From Proteus alimentorum (lineage in GTDB: Bacteria; Pseudomonadota; Gammaproteobacteria; Enterobacterales; Enterobacteriaceae): a DNA stretch of 64,000 nucleotides. Under the pieces are notes generated by a model, which did no database searches, had not been told where the DNA came from, and saw only the letters and a program-made list of their open reading frames with translations. This document shows, piece by piece, positions 32,660 to 42,280 of this stretch. The position numbers and the translations under genes were made by a program. The stretch spans positions 53,327 through 117,326 of the forward strand of contig NZ_NBVR01000044.1 of assembly GCF_002607735.1 (NCBI RefSeq), given 5' to 3'. Each line of letters opens with the position of its first letter. Within the stretch, counting starts at the first letter, position 1.

Positions 32660-32908
32660 ATGAAACCAGGTATTCACCCTCAATATCGAACTGTCATTTT
32701 CCATGACACTAGTGCAGATGCTTATTTTAAAGTGGGTTCAACCATCCAAACGGAAAAGACAATAGAGTATGAAGGGCAAACATACCCTTATGTGACATTA
32801 GATGTCTCTTCTCAATCACACCCATTTTATACCGGTAAGCAAAAGACACATTCTCAAGAAGGTAATGTGGCACGCTTTAATAAACGTTTTGGTCAATTTA
32901 TTAAGTAA
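32660..32908 (+). CDS. rpmE2: 50S ribosomal protein bL31, zinc-independent type B
   Basis: An 82-residue bL31 paralog. It contains no Cys at all, so it lacks the CxxC zinc ribbon of ordinary L31; during zinc starvation this form replaces the zinc-bound one, freeing zinc. It begins [16 protein letters not shown] as in E. coli YkgM. GAGG lies 7 bases before ATG 32660. First gene of the Zur-controlled operon; rpmJ2 starts 10 bases after it. Confidence 0.95.
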   Translation: MKPGIHPQYRTVIFHDTSADAYFKVGSTIQTEKTIEYEGQTYPYVTLDVSSQSHPFYTGKQKTHSQEGNVARFNKRFGQFIK

Positions 32909-32918
32909 GGAAGAAATA

Positions 32919-33044
32919 ATGCAGGTATTAAGTTCATTGAAAAGTGCCAAACAACGCCACCCAGATTGCAAAGTGGTGCGTCGCCGTGGTCGTCTTTATG
33001 TGATTTGTAAGTCAAATCCACGTTTTAAAGCAGTTCAGGGGTAA
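32919..33044 (+). CDS. rpmJ2: 50S ribosomal protein bL36, zinc-independent type B
   Basis: A 41-residue bL36 paralog ([20 protein letters not shown] start) that has two Cys but not the full C-C-C-H zinc set of ordinary L36. It is close to E. coli YkgO, though about five basic residues shorter at the C-terminus. AAGGAAG precedes the ATG. It lies between rpmE2 and zinT in the zinc-starvation operon. Confidence 0.93.
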   Translation: MQVLSSLKSAKQRHPDCKVVRRRGRLYVICKSNPRFKAVQG

Positions 33045-33048
33045 GATT

Positions 33049-33696
33049 ATGCAAAAGCCTGTTCTTTCTTGTATTTTGATTATGGGGTTATTGGGGAGTG
33101 CGATGTCAGTTTTAGCACATGGACATCATCATGAAAAAGTGCAAACACAAGCACAACGCGATGCTGCTAACGGAATTTTTGAGGACAAGGACGTTCTCAA
33201 TCGCCAACTGAGTGATTGGGATGGCGTATGGCAATCTGTAGAGCCTTATCTGGTGAGTGGCGAGCTAGATGAGGTTTTACAAAAGAAAGCAGAAACGAAA
33301 AAAGATAAAACCGTTGAAGAATATCGCGCCTATTACGCACAAGGCTATAAAACTGATGTGGATATGATTGGTATTGAAAACAATATCATCGAGTTCCATC
33401 GTGGCGAGAAGGTAGATAGCTGTGAATATCATTATGATGGGTATCGTATTCTACATTATGAGTCTGGTAAAAAAGGAGTACGTTATCTTTTCCACTGTGA
33501 TGATGCTAAAAGCCAAGCACCTAAATTTATTCAATTTAGCGACCATATTATTGCGCCAGAGAAAGCAGAGCACTTCCATTTATATATGGGCAATACATCA
33601 CAAGATGAGCTACTGAAAGAATTAAGTAACTGGCCAACATATTACCCTTATTCCATGAAAGCAGATGATATTGTTCACGAAATGCTTTATCACTGA
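33049..33696 (+). CDS. zinT: Periplasmic zinc-binding protein ZinT
   Basis: A 215-residue secreted protein. The signal peptide (VLSCILIMGLLGSAMSVLA) is followed at the mature N-terminus by the His-rich metal motif HGHHHE. Typical ZinT segments are LSDWDGVWQSVEPYL, GIENNIIEFHRGEKVDSC and FIQFSDHIIAPEKAEHFHLYMGN, whose His residues bind zinc. ZinT passes zinc to ZnuA during starvation. It starts 4 bases after rpmJ2, so it shares the Zur-controlled promoter. A terminator follows. Confidence 0.95.
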   Translation: MQKPVLSCILIMGLLGSAMSVLAHGHHHEKVQTQAQRDAANGIFEDKDVLNRQLSDWDGVWQSVEPYLVSGELDEVLQKKAETKKDKTVEEYRAYYAQGYKTDVDMIGIENNIIEFHRGEKVDSCEYHYDGYRILHYESGKKGVRYLFHCDDAKSQAPKFIQFSDHIIAPEKAEHFHLYMGNTSQDELLKELSNWPTYYPYSMKADDIVHEMLYH

Positions 33697-33730
33697 TAAC
33701 TCATTGATAAGAATATTGAGCTGACACCTT

Positions 33731-33763
33731 ATACCCTTGGTGACTATCGAGGGTATTTTTCTT
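33731..33763 (+). terminator. Terminator after zinT
   Basis: ATACCCT (33731-33737) pairs with AGGGTAT (33750-33756), followed by T-rich sequence. Confidence 0.7.
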
Positions 33764-33838
33764 TAAAAATAATGATAAAAAAGAAAAAAGTAGTAGCATC
33801 CATGCTGACTTACTTTTATAAGTTGGGTTAAAGATTAT

Positions 33839-35287
33839 TTATAATCCTTGGCAGAGGTATTTCATTTCCATATAGTCTTCAATGCCGTGTTCAGAACCTT
33901 CACGGCCTAAACCTGATTGCTTAATGCCACCAAATGGCGCAACTTCATTGGAAATTAAACCCGTGTTAATGCCTACCATGCCGTATTCTAAATTCTCAGC
34001 AACACGCCAAATACGTTGTGGATTTTCACTATAAAAATAAGCCGCTAAACCATAAATGGTGTTATTAGCTAAATGCACCACTTCATCTTCATCCTCAAAG
34101 ATAACTAAAGGTGCCACAGGGCCAAAGATCTCTTCTTCAAGAATATGACTATCTGCGGGAACATTTCCCACAACAGTAGGTTGGAAGAAGTTCTCACCCG
34201 CTTTATCATTTTCACCACCACAAAGCAGTGTCGCACCGCGTTTTAGAGTATCAGCCAGTAAAGATTGTGATTTTTCAACGGCTTTGTGATTAATAAGAGG
34301 TCCAATAGTGACACCATCTTCAAAACCGTTACCCACTTTGAGTTTTTTAACAGCAGCAACAAAGCGTTCACTAAATTGTTGATAAACATCTTTATGAATA
34401 TAAAAACGGTTAGCGCAAACGCAGGTTTGTCCTGCATTGCGGAATTTAGCACCCATCGCCCCTTCAACCGCTTTATCAATATCAGCATCGTTAAATACAA
34501 TAAACGGCGCATTGCCACCTAACTCTAAAGAGACTTTTTTTACGCTATCTGAGCACTGACGCATTAATAAACGTCCAACACCCGTAGAGCCTGTAAAACT
34601 TAATTTGCGAACACGGTTATCTGAGGTAAAGACTTCACCAATTTTAATGGCATCACCAGTCACAATATTAATCACACCCGCAGGAATACCGGCTTGAGTC
34701 GCTAATTCCGCTAAAGCTAATGCGGTATAAGGTGTTTCATTGGCAGGTTTAATCACCATCGTACAACCCGCGGCTAATGCCGGAGCAGCTTTGCGGGTGA
34801 TCATCGCGGCAGGGAAGTTCCAGGGGGTAATCGCAGCACAAACACCAATACCTTGTTTAATCACCATCAAGCGTTTATCAGCAGAAGGTGAGGGGATCAT
34901 TTCACCGTTGGTTCTCTTTCCTTGCTCTGCAAACCACTCGATAAAAGAAGCGGCATAAGTAATTTCGCCTTCAGCTTCAGCAACGGGTTTACCTTGCTCA
35001 AATGTCATTAATTCAGCAAGTTTTCTTTTGTTTTCAGTGATTAATCTAAACCAGTTTTGCAATAATGCTCCGCGCTGATGTGCTGTAAGTGCGCGCCATT
35101 TTGGTAAGGCTTTTTGTGCAGCATCAACAGCCATTATTGCTTCTTGTGTTGCCATATTGGGTACAGTGCCAAGTAAAGTACCGGTGGCAGGATCGATAAC
35201 ATCAACAGTTTCGTTGTTTTTAGCATTACACCAAAGACCATCAATATAGCCTTGTTCGCGGAAATAGGGATTTGTCGTTATCTTCAC
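33839..35287 (-). CDS. gabD: Succinate-semialdehyde dehydrogenase (NADP+)
   Basis: A 482-residue aldehyde dehydrogenase, the length of E. coli GabD, oxidising succinate semialdehyde to succinate. The catalytic Cys is in GQTCVCANRF (near residue 288), the general-base Glu in VSLELGGNAPF, the cofactor loop in FTGSTGVGRLL and the substrate segment in ITPWNFPAAM. The usual partners gabT and gabP are not adjacent. It stands alone between zinT and fklB. Related dehydrogenases (for example glutarate-semialdehyde dehydrogenase) have similar sequences, so the exact substrate is probable rather than certain. Confidence 0.88.
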   Translation of the reverse strand: MKITTNPYFREQGYIDGLWCNAKNNETVDVIDPATGTLLGTVPNMATQEAIMAVDAAQKALPKWRALTAHQRGALLQNWFRLITENKRKLAELMTFEQGKPVAEAEGEITYAASFIEWFAEQGKRTNGEMIPSPSADKRLMVIKQGIGVCAAITPWNFPAAMITRKAAPALAAGCTMVIKPANETPYTALALAELATQAGIPAGVINIVTGDAIKIGEVFTSDNRVRKLSFTGSTGVGRLLMRQCSDSVKKVSLELGGNAPFIVFNDADIDKAVEGAMGAKFRNAGQTCVCANRFYIHKDVYQQFSERFVAAVKKLKVGNGFEDGVTIGPLINHKAVEKSQSLLADTLKRGATLLCGGENDKAGENFFQPTVVGNVPADSHILEEEIFGPVAPLVIFEDEDEVVHLANNTIYGLAAYFYSENPQRIWRVAENLEYGMVGINTGLISNEVAPFGGIKQSGLGREGSEHGIEDYMEMKYLCQGL

Positions 35288-35547
35288 TTAATACCTCTCT
35301 GAACATATTATATATTGATATTTATAAGGCTAGGCAGTTCGGTGCCTGCTTATAATTATATGCTTGTGTTGTGATGTTGTGAAAATAAGTATGACAAATG
35401 CCAAGAAAAAAATATCAAATTGCGGTGAATAGGCTCAATTGCTTATGTTTTTAATGAATAATCCCCATTACTCAAGACTGAAGGTTTACGCTGTACCTTA
35501 CCACTGTTATTCTTGGATCTAACTTTCATAAAAAACAGGTATTTTTC

Positions 35548-36168
35548 ATGTCAAAACCATCATTTGATTCTATCGAATCACAGGCAAGTTACGGTATTGG
35601 TCTGCAAGTCGGTCAACAACTGACTGAATCAGGTCTTCAAGGATTAGAGCCCGCGGCACTGTTAGCTGGCTTGACCGATGCATTAGAAGGTAATGCGCCT
35701 TCTGTACCTGTTGAAACATTACACAATGCTTTACGTACTATGCACGAGCGTGCTGAAGCTGTTCGTCAAGAACGACAAGCAGCGTTGGCTGATGCTGGTA
35801 AGATTTTCTTAGAAGAAAATGTGAAAAATGAAGGTGTTCAAGTTACAGAATCAGGCTTACAGTACAAAGTACTGACCGCGGGTGATGGTGCAATCCCTGC
35901 GCGTACTGATCATGTTCGTGTTCACTACACGGGGCGTTTAATCGATGGTACTGTGTTTGATAGCTCAGTTCAACGTGGGCAACCCGCTGAATTCCCAGTA
36001 AATGGCGTTATCGCAGGCTGGATTGAAGCATTAACATTAATGCCAGTAGGTTCAAAATGGGAATTATATATTCCTTACCAATTAGCTTATGGCGAACGCG
36101 GAGCGGGTGCGGCTATTCCTCCATTCGCAACATTAGTATTTGAAGTAGAATTATTAGAAATTTTATAA
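35548..36168 (+). CDS. fklB: FKBP-type 22-kDa peptidyl-prolyl isomerase FklB
   Basis: A 206-residue protein, same length as E. coli FklB. The N-terminal helical dimerisation domain (about residues 1-100) precedes a C-terminal FKBP domain with [34 protein letters not shown] and [23 protein letters not shown]. No signal peptide, so it acts in the cytoplasm. AGGTATTTTTC precedes ATG 35548. Followed by a strong terminator. Confidence 0.94.
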   Translation: MSKPSFDSIESQASYGIGLQVGQQLTESGLQGLEPAALLAGLTDALEGNAPSVPVETLHNALRTMHERAEAVRQERQAALADAGKIFLEENVKNEGVQVTESGLQYKVLTAGDGAIPARTDHVRVHYTGRLIDGTVFDSSVQRGQPAEFPVNGVIAGWIEALTLMPVGSKWELYIPYQLAYGERGAGAAIPPFATLVFEVELLEIL

Positions 36169-36196
36169 TTTCTTATTCTGCGGTAAATCAGAGTAA

Positions 36197-36225
36197 AAAA
36201 TAGCCGGTTTTTGCCGGCTATTTTT
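36197..36225 (+). terminator. Terminator after fklB
   Basis: TAGCCGG (36201-36207) and CCGGCTA (36214-36220) form the stem, extended by A/T pairs and followed by a T-run. Confidence 0.85.
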
Positions 36226-36310
36226 GTCTCTGGACTAAAATAAAGAGACAGTAGGGTAATTAATTTTTATAAGTGAAGTTATCTGCTTATAGAAATAAGA
36301 GAGGTGCATG

Positions 36311-37051
36311 ATGTTAGAACAAGTCAGCAAATTAGCCCGCCAAGCAGGTATGGCGATAATGCAAATCTACCAGCAGTCAGAGCCTATCCAAATACAGGAA
36401 AAAAGTGATAATTCACCTGTTACAGAGGCTGATTTGGCCGCTCATCAAATTATCAAACAAGGACTTGCTTCTATTGCTCCTGATATACCTCAATTATCTG
36501 AAGAAGCTCCCCCTGAATGGGAAGTTCGTCGTCATTGGGATCGCTATTGGTTGATTGATCCTCTAGATGGAACTAAAGAGTTTATCAGTAAAAATGGTGA
36601 ATTTACGGTAAACATTGCTTTAATTGAAAAGGGTATTCCTGTTTTAGGGGTTGTCTATGCGCCCGTTCAAAATGTGTTATATGCGGCGGCAAATAAGCAG
36701 GCGTGGAAAGAAGTGTGTGGACAACGATTGCCTATCCATGCAAGTCGTGCAGAGCCACCAGTGATTGTGATTAGCCGTTCTCATCAAGATGATGAATTAA
36801 AAGAGTATTTATCTCAACTTGGCACACATCAAACCGTTGCTGTTGGTTCATCCTTGAAATTTTGTTTAGTTGCTGAAGGCAAAGCGCAGCTTTATCCTCG
36901 CTTCGGGCCTACGCATACATGGGATACCGCAGCAGGCCATGCCATTGCGATTGCCGCGGGTGCACATGTTACAGATTGGAAAGGGGTAACGTTAGATTAT
37001 TCCCCAAAAGAGTCGCTGATAAATCCAGGATTTAGAGTTTCTATTTTTTAA
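36311..37051 (+). CDS. cysQ: 3'(2'),5'-bisphosphate nucleotidase CysQ
   Basis: A 246-residue inositol-monophosphatase-fold enzyme that hydrolyses adenosine 3',5'-bisphosphate, a by-product of sulfate assimilation. The metal site is visible in [22 protein letters not shown] and [18 protein letters not shown] chose ATG 36311 (MLEQV), 6 bases after AGAGG and matching the E. coli start; ATG 36308 directly before it is closer to the ribosome site. Genes between fklB and cysQ in E. coli (cycA, ytfE, ytfF and others) are missing here. Confidence 0.95.
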   Translation: MLEQVSKLARQAGMAIMQIYQQSEPIQIQEKSDNSPVTEADLAAHQIIKQGLASIAPDIPQLSEEAPPEWEVRRHWDRYWLIDPLDGTKEFISKNGEFTVNIALIEKGIPVLGVVYAPVQNVLYAAANKQAWKEVCGQRLPIHASRAEPPVIVISRSHQDDELKEYLSQLGTHQTVAVGSSLKFCLVAEGKAQLYPRFGPTHTWDTAAGHAIAIAAGAHVTDWKGVTLDYSPKESLINPGFRVSIF

Positions 37052-37103
37052 GTAGACCAGATAAGGTTGGAGCCCTATATATGAAAGGGCTCTGACACAG
37101 AAA

Positions 37104-37670
37104 TTATTCTTTAATTAAATCGTTGATAAGGTTGATTGCAGTCGTAATTTCTGCACCACTTAATACACCTTCTTTGACGAAACGGACTTTGCCCTGTTTA
37201 TCTAAAACAACAATAACTGAACTCTCTTTTTCTAATCCCCAGCCTTTTAATGCTACGCCATCAGCATCAACAATAAACTGTGACCAAGGAAATGCTTTTT
37301 TACTGTCTTCAACGCTGCCACGAACAAATGGGCCTGTACCAAATACGGCATCATCAGTATTAATAATCGTTGTAGTTTGATAACGGGTTTGTGGGAATTT
37401 AGCCAGTTTTACGGCTTCAATAAACGGCGCATTCATCTCCTTAGCCTTGCTACGTCCTGCGATATGCTGAACAGTACGTACTTTTCCACTGAGCAGCCCA
37501 CTGTTCCAATTTTGGTAGCTAAACTTATCTTTGGTTGTGTCATAAAGTAGCTCACCTTTGTCATTGATTGTGACAGCGGGAAGTACTGAGTTTTCAGTGA
37601 TGTTATGTGCAAATGCCCATGTGGATGTGCTGAGTAAAAGAGCAGCTAAGGTTATTTTGTGCATAGCCAT
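37104..37670 (-). CDS. ytfJ: YtfJ family periplasmic protein
   Basis: A 188-residue exported protein. The signal peptide (ITLAALLLSTSTWAFA) is cleaved before HNITENSVLP. The remainder is thioredoxin-like in pattern, with conserved segments GKVRTVQHIAGRSKAKEMN, YQTTTIINTDDAVFGTG and PWSQFIVDADGVALKGWGL, but I see no CxxC active site. Function unknown. Convergent with cysQ and in the same neighbourhood as in E. coli. Confidence 0.88.
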   Translation of the reverse strand: MAMHKITLAALLLSTSTWAFAHNITENSVLPAVTINDKGELLYDTTKDKFSYQNWNSGLLSGKVRTVQHIAGRSKAKEMNAPFIEAVKLAKFPQTRYQTTTIINTDDAVFGTGPFVRGSVEDSKKAFPWSQFIVDADGVALKGWGLEKESSVIVVLDKQGKVRFVKEGVLSGAEITTAINLINDLIKE

Positions 37671-37947
37671 TGTCCTATTATTGAAATCGACGCCAGATTC
37701 TATCTAAGCATAGAACCTAGTGAAGAATAATACCTCATCGCTGATACATTTATTTAACATTGAGTGGGTAAAATAACGCACGCGCTATCTTTATTTATAT
37801 TCTTTACTGTCAATTAATGTAAAAACAGATAAGAAAATCAAATAAGTTGAACCTAGTACTTATAATTAGGTCTTTAAATTTGATATATAAAGATAAGTCT
37901 TTATGACTTATTAAACTCAACAACGAGCATGGGAGACTAACTGAAAG

Positions 37948-38154
37948 ATGAAAATCTTCAATCGCTATAACCCTGAAAAAATTGCTCTCTACGTTAAGAC
38001 ATTATTTCGTGGACGGTTTTACATCAAAGGAATGGGTGCATTTGAATTCGATTACGGTAAAATTCTATTACCTAAAATAAGAGATAAGCTACATTTTAAT
38101 GTCATGAGTGAAGTGAACCAGCAGGTCGTTTTACTGAAAGCAGAAATGGGCTAA
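37948..38154 (+). CDS. ytfK: DUF1107 protein YtfK, SpoT activator
   Basis: A 68-residue protein, same length as E. coli YtfK and clearly homologous ([23 protein letters not shown] start, KDKL-like and VMSEVNQQV near the end). E. coli YtfK binds SpoT and favours (p)ppGpp synthesis under phosphate or fatty-acid starvation. A GGGAG lies upstream of the ATG. The 277-base upstream gap is AT-rich; I could find only a half-match to a Pho box (CTGTCA near 37807). Confidence 0.9.
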   Translation: MKIFNRYNPEKIALYVKTLFRGRFYIKGMGAFEFDYGKILLPKIRDKLHFNVMSEVNQQVVLLKAEMG

Positions 38155-38233
38155 CTTTTATCTGATAGATAACTGAGTCTTTTTCTTTGATGAGTTAGAT
38201 AAGACTCAGTTATTAATTGCATTTCGTTACTAA

Positions 38234-39619
38234 TTAATCAGCTACTTTATTATTCTCATTTTTTTGAGTATCGACTTCTGTTGTGGTCGTCTGCGTCACA
38301 GGAACATGTTCTTGTAAAACAGGTTTAACAGGAGGAATATCATCAATTTTTGTTACAAGTAATTGATCTATCTTGTAATTATCAATATCGACAACCTCAA
38401 ACTTATATCCTGAGAACTTCACATAATCAGTACGTTTTGGAATTTTACGCAAGCGATACATCATAAAACCGGCGATGGTTTCGTAGTTACTTGAATCAGG
38501 GAAATCGTCGATATCAAGTACACGCATCACATCATCAATTGGCGTACCGCCTTCAACTAACCATGAGTGCTCATCACGGCTCACAATTTGCTCTTCTTGT
38601 CCCGGTCCAATTAAATCGCCCATTAAGGTTGTCATCACGTCATTTAGTGTAATAACACCCATCACCATCGCGTATTCATTAAGGATGATGGCAAAGTCTT
38701 CACCGGATGTTTTAAAGCTTTCCAACATATCTGAAAGCGTTAATGTGTCAGGAATAATCAGCGCTTTACGGATATGAACACCTTCATTGAGGTTTAGGCT
38801 TTGTCCGTTAATAACGCGATTAAGAAGCTCTTTGGAATCGACATAACCAATAATATGGTCGATATCACCTTCACAAACTAAAAATTTAGAGTGAGGTTGA
38901 GTGGCAATTTTTTGTTTGATATCGCTTTCGGTTTCTTCACGATCAAAATAGACCACATCTTCTCGTGGTGTCATTGCAGAAGGCACTGTGCGTGATTCTA
39001 ATTCAAAGACATTTTCAATCAGCTCATGCTCTTGTTTGCGTAAGACACCCGCAACAGCACCTGCTTCAACAATGGCAAAAATATCATCCGAAGTGATGTC
39101 TTCATTTCTGACCATCGGAATTTTAAACAATTTGAAAATAAGGTCAGCCATGCCATTAAAGAGCCAAACAAGAGGGCGGAAAAAGGCTAGGCAAAAACGC
39201 ATTGGATTAACAATTCTTAGCGCGATAGCTTCTGGTTTAATCATACCAATACGTTTCGGTGTTAAGTCAGCCAGTAAAATGAACATGGAGGTGACAATAA
39301 TAAAGGAACAAATAGATCCAAGCTGTTGCGCTAAAGGCTCTTCGAAAAATTGGAGGTAGAAGCTTTTGAGTGAAGGAGAGAAGGCGGATTCACCAACAAT
39401 ACCCGCTAAGATAGCGACGGCATTTAATCCTATTTGCACGACGGTAAAAAACATGCCTGGCATTTCTTGCATTTTTAATACACGAGCGGCGTTAATATTG
39501 CCCTCATCAACTAGTTGTTTGAGTTTAATTCGACGAGAAGCAGCAAGAGAGATTTCAGACAGCGAAAAAAAGGCGCTGATAGCACAAAGCAAAAGCACAA
39601 TGAGTAAACTATTAAGCAT
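38234..39619 (-). CDS. paeA: Polyamine exporter PaeA (YtfL), CorC/HlyC family
   Basis: A 461-residue membrane protein. The N-terminal CNNM/DUF21 domain has several membrane helices (LIVLLLCAISAFFSLSEISL, and VVQIGLNAVAILAGIVG). Two CBS domains follow (residues about 215-335), then a C-terminal CorC_HlyC domain (YETIAGFMMYRLRKIPKRTD). E. coli YtfL (PaeA) reduces cytoplasmic cadaverine and putrescine under stress. I chose ATG 39619 (MLNSLLIV), which aligns with E. coli; an in-frame start 7 codons upstream is unsupported. msrA lies upstream. Confidence 0.92.
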   Translation of the reverse strand: MLNSLLIVLLLCAISAFFSLSEISLAASRRIKLKQLVDEGNINAARVLKMQEMPGMFFTVVQIGLNAVAILAGIVGESAFSPSLKSFYLQFFEEPLAQQLGSICSFIIVTSMFILLADLTPKRIGMIKPEAIALRIVNPMRFCLAFFRPLVWLFNGMADLIFKLFKIPMVRNEDITSDDIFAIVEAGAVAGVLRKQEHELIENVFELESRTVPSAMTPREDVVYFDREETESDIKQKIATQPHSKFLVCEGDIDHIIGYVDSKELLNRVINGQSLNLNEGVHIRKALIIPDTLTLSDMLESFKTSGEDFAIILNEYAMVMGVITLNDVMTTLMGDLIGPGQEEQIVSRDEHSWLVEGGTPIDDVMRVLDIDDFPDSSNYETIAGFMMYRLRKIPKRTDYVKFSGYKFEVVDIDNYKIDQLLVTKIDDIPPVKPVLQEHVPVTQTTTTEVDTQKNENNKVAD

Positions 39620-39769
39620 ATAAGGCTCACACCACCCCAAGTATTTAATCCAGAGGGTAATACTAGAGTGTTAAAAATAGAAGATAAATCAATATATTGT
39701 GATGAAATTATTCACAAAGAAAGATAAGAGGGCGTAATTATATCATCGCCCTGCTATTTTCTGCTAGTT

Positions 39770-40408
39770 TTACTTTTCAGGAGGATAGCAGATACCTATC
39801 CCACCTAATCCACAATAACCTTGTGGATTTTTGTATAAATATTGCTGGTGGTAATCTTCAGCAAAATAAAAAGGGCCCGCTGGCTGAATTTCTGTGGTGA
39901 TTGCTTCAGTAGCACCTTGAGTATTCATTGCTTGTTGATAACGTTTTTTGGACTCAATCGCTTGTGTATATTGCTCTGCATTAACCGTGTAAATAGCAGA
40001 ACGATATTGGCTACCAATATCGTTACCTTGGCGCATACCTTGTGATGGATTGTGGTTTTCCCAAAAAAGAGCCAAAAGTTGTGAGTAGCTAATTATTGTG
40101 GGATCAAAAACGACTCTCACAACTTCACTATGATCCGTTAATCCTTGGCAAACTTGTTGGTAGGTTGGATTTTCTGTTACACCACCGCTATAACCTGCAC
40201 TTGTTGAGTAAACGCCGTGTTGTTGCCAAAACAGACGTTCAACTCCCCAAAAACAGCCCATCGCAAAATAAGCGATACTCATCTTTTCAGGAATATCATT
40301 AATAGAATGCCCATTTACTGCATGTTTAGCAGATATTTCTAATGGTGTCGGATTACCCTTTAAGGCATTCTCTGGTTGGTAAGCTTCATGTTGCAAGGTA
40401 GACTCCAT
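39770..40408 (-). CDS. msrA: Peptide methionine sulfoxide reductase MsrA
   Basis: A 212-residue enzyme reducing methionine-S-sulfoxide in proteins. The catalytic motif GCFWG has the nucleophile at C52. Two recycling cysteines are in the tail segment [14 protein letters not shown] (residues about 198 and 206). Length equals E. coli MsrA. It is divergent from tamA, as in E. coli. Confidence 0.96.
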   Translation of the reverse strand: MESTLQHEAYQPENALKGNPTPLEISAKHAVNGHSINDIPEKMSIAYFAMGCFWGVERLFWQQHGVYSTSAGYSGGVTENPTYQQVCQGLTDHSEVVRVVFDPTIISYSQLLALFWENHNPSQGMRQGNDIGSQYRSAIYTVNAEQYTQAIESKKRYQQAMNTQGATEAITTEIQPAGPFYFAEDYHQQYLYKNPQGYCGLGGIGICYPPEK

Positions 40409-40537
40409 TTTTTATATTTGTAAACGCTTTACTATGGTAAAGGTTTAATATTGTTATAAACTAAATCTACAATAAAGCTTATAACTATTTGTCGTCAATT
40501 CATCGAATGGATTAAATAAAAATACTGAGGAGAAAAC

Positions 40538-42280
40538 GTGCCGAGATACTCTGTTATCTACGTTCTCTGTCTGTCTTTCACTGCACCAGTTGTCTATGGG
40601 GCAAATTTGCGTTTAAAAGTGGAAGGTTTAGAAGGGCAACTCGAAAAAAATGCGCGAGTCCAGCTATCAAACATTACAACAGAAGAGGTTGCACCTGACG
40701 GGCGTTTTCGTGCGCGTGTTGAAAAGGCAATTCAAGAAGGACTTCGCCCATTAGGCTATTATCAGCCTACTGTGACATTCTCTTATCAAGAAAACACACC
40801 ACCAGCACGCTCGGTATTAACGGCAAAAGTAGAGCCGGGTATTCCTATTTTACTCAAAGGTGTGGATATTGTTCTTGAAGGTGGCGCTAAAACCGATGAG
40901 CAATATGCGAAGGTCATTAAAGAGAACACGCCGCCACTTGATAGTGTGTTAAATCATGGTGATTATGAACAGCTCAAAAGTTCGCTAACCGGGCTTGCTG
41001 TTCGCCGTGGTTACTTTGATGCTGAAATGGAAAAAAGTCAGCTCGGTGTTTCTTTAGATAATCACGCCTCTTATTGGGATTTTGTCTTTAATAGTGGCGA
41101 ACGTTACCGTTTTGGTAAAGTGAATTATACCGGCTCTCAAATCCGTGAAGACTATCTACAAAATATTGTTCCTTTTAAAGAAGGGCAATATTACTCCTCA
41201 GAAGAGCTTGCAGAATTTAATCGACGCTTAGCGGCAACAGGTTGGTTTAACTCGGCACTCGTGACGCCTGATATTGCAAAAGCACGTAGTGAACATTCTT
41301 ATTTGCTACCAATGGATGCGGTTGTCTCTCCTCGCTCTCGTAACTACGTTGAATTAGGGGGAGGCTATGCAACCGATGTGGGGCCTAGGTTGAATATGCA
41401 GTGGAATAAACCTTGGATGAATTCCCGAGGTCATAGTTTGACGTCAGATCTTAGTATTTCTCAACCCGAGCAATCCATTGGTGCAAAATACAAAATCCCA
41501 TTGAAAGTCAATCCATTAGAGCAATACTATGCGATAGACGGCGGTTTTAAGAGAACAGACTATAATGACACGCGTTCTGATACGACAACGCTGAATCTTT
41601 CTCGAAATTGGGATATGTCTACAGGCTGGCAATATAGCGTAAATACCCGCTGGAGCCTTAGCCACTTTACCCAAGGGCAAGACACTTATACCACTATGTT
41701 GTTATACCCAGGGGTTAATGCGAGTCGGGTTCGTCAACGCGGTGGCATGATGCCTTATTGGGGAGATAGCCAACGTTACTCTATAAATTACTCAAATAAA
41801 ATTTGGGGGTCTGATGTTGAGTTCTTAGCTTTCAATGCTCAACAAGTGTGGATACGTACGCCTTGGGATGGACATCGTTTTGTTGTCAGGGGTAATTTTG
41901 GTTGGATTGAAACCAATGCTTTTGAGCAAGTACCACCTGAACTTCGTTTCTTTGCGGGGGGGGATAGAAGTGTTCGTGGTTTTAAATACCAAAGCATTTC
42001 ACCGGAAGATAGCAAAGGTAACTTAACGGGTGCCTCAAGAATGCTGGTGGGTTCAGTTGAATACCAATATAACGTGACAGGTAATTGGTGGAGTGCTGTC
42101 TTTATTGATAGTGGTGAAGCGATTAACGATTTTACTCGAAGTGATTTTAAAACAGGTGCCGGTGCAGGTGTTCGTTGGGCATCACCTGTTGGCCCCATCA
42201 AATTTGATTTAGCATTACCTGTCAGTGATGTCGATAAGCGCAGACTCCAGTTTTATATCGGGTTAGGAGCAGAGTTATGA
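40538..42280 (+). CDS. tamA: Translocation and assembly module subunit TamA
   Basis: A 580-residue Omp85-family outer-membrane protein. A signal peptide ([14 protein letters not shown]) is followed by three POTRA domains (to about residue 265) and a 16-strand barrel with the family motif [13 protein letters not shown] in loop 6. With TamB it forms a channel that moves autotransporters and phospholipids between membranes. The start is GTG at 40538 with GAGGAG upstream. Its stop overlaps the tamB start. Confidence 0.96.
   Translation: MPRYSVIYVLCLSFTAPVVYGANLRLKVEGLEGQLEKNARVQLSNITTEEVAPDGRFRARVEKAIQEGLRPLGYYQPTVTFSYQENTPPARSVLTAKVEPGIPILLKGVDIVLEGGAKTDEQYAKVIKENTPPLDSVLNHGDYEQLKSSLTGLAVRRGYFDAEMEKSQLGVSLDNHASYWDFVFNSGERYRFGKVNYTGSQIREDYLQNIVPFKEGQYYSSEELAEFNRRLAATGWFNSALVTPDIAKARSEHSYLLPMDAVVSPRSRNYVELGGGYATDVGPRLNMQWNKPWMNSRGHSLTSDLSISQPEQSIGAKYKIPLKVNPLEQYYAIDGGFKRTDYNDTRSDTTTLNLSRNWDMSTGWQYSVNTRWSLSHFTQGQDTYTTMLLYPGVNASRVRQRGGMMPYWGDSQRYSINYSNKIWGSDVEFLAFNAQQVWIRTPWDGHRFVVRGNFGWIETNAFEQVPPELRFFAGGDRSVRGFKYQSISPEDSKGNLTGASRMLVGSVEYQYNVTGNWWSAVFIDSGEAINDFTRSDFKTGAGAGVRWASPVGPIKFDLALPVSDVDKRRLQFYIGLGAEL

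Noticed and set aside
37070..37092. Hairpin GAGCCCT/AGGGCTC between cysQ and ytfJ
   Set aside because: A real 7-bp stem, but no T-run follows on either strand, so I did not list it as a terminator.
37800..37825. Possible Pho box upstream of ytfK (CTGTCAATTAATGTAAAA)
   Set aside because: Only the first half-site matches; the second repeat does not fit the consensus.
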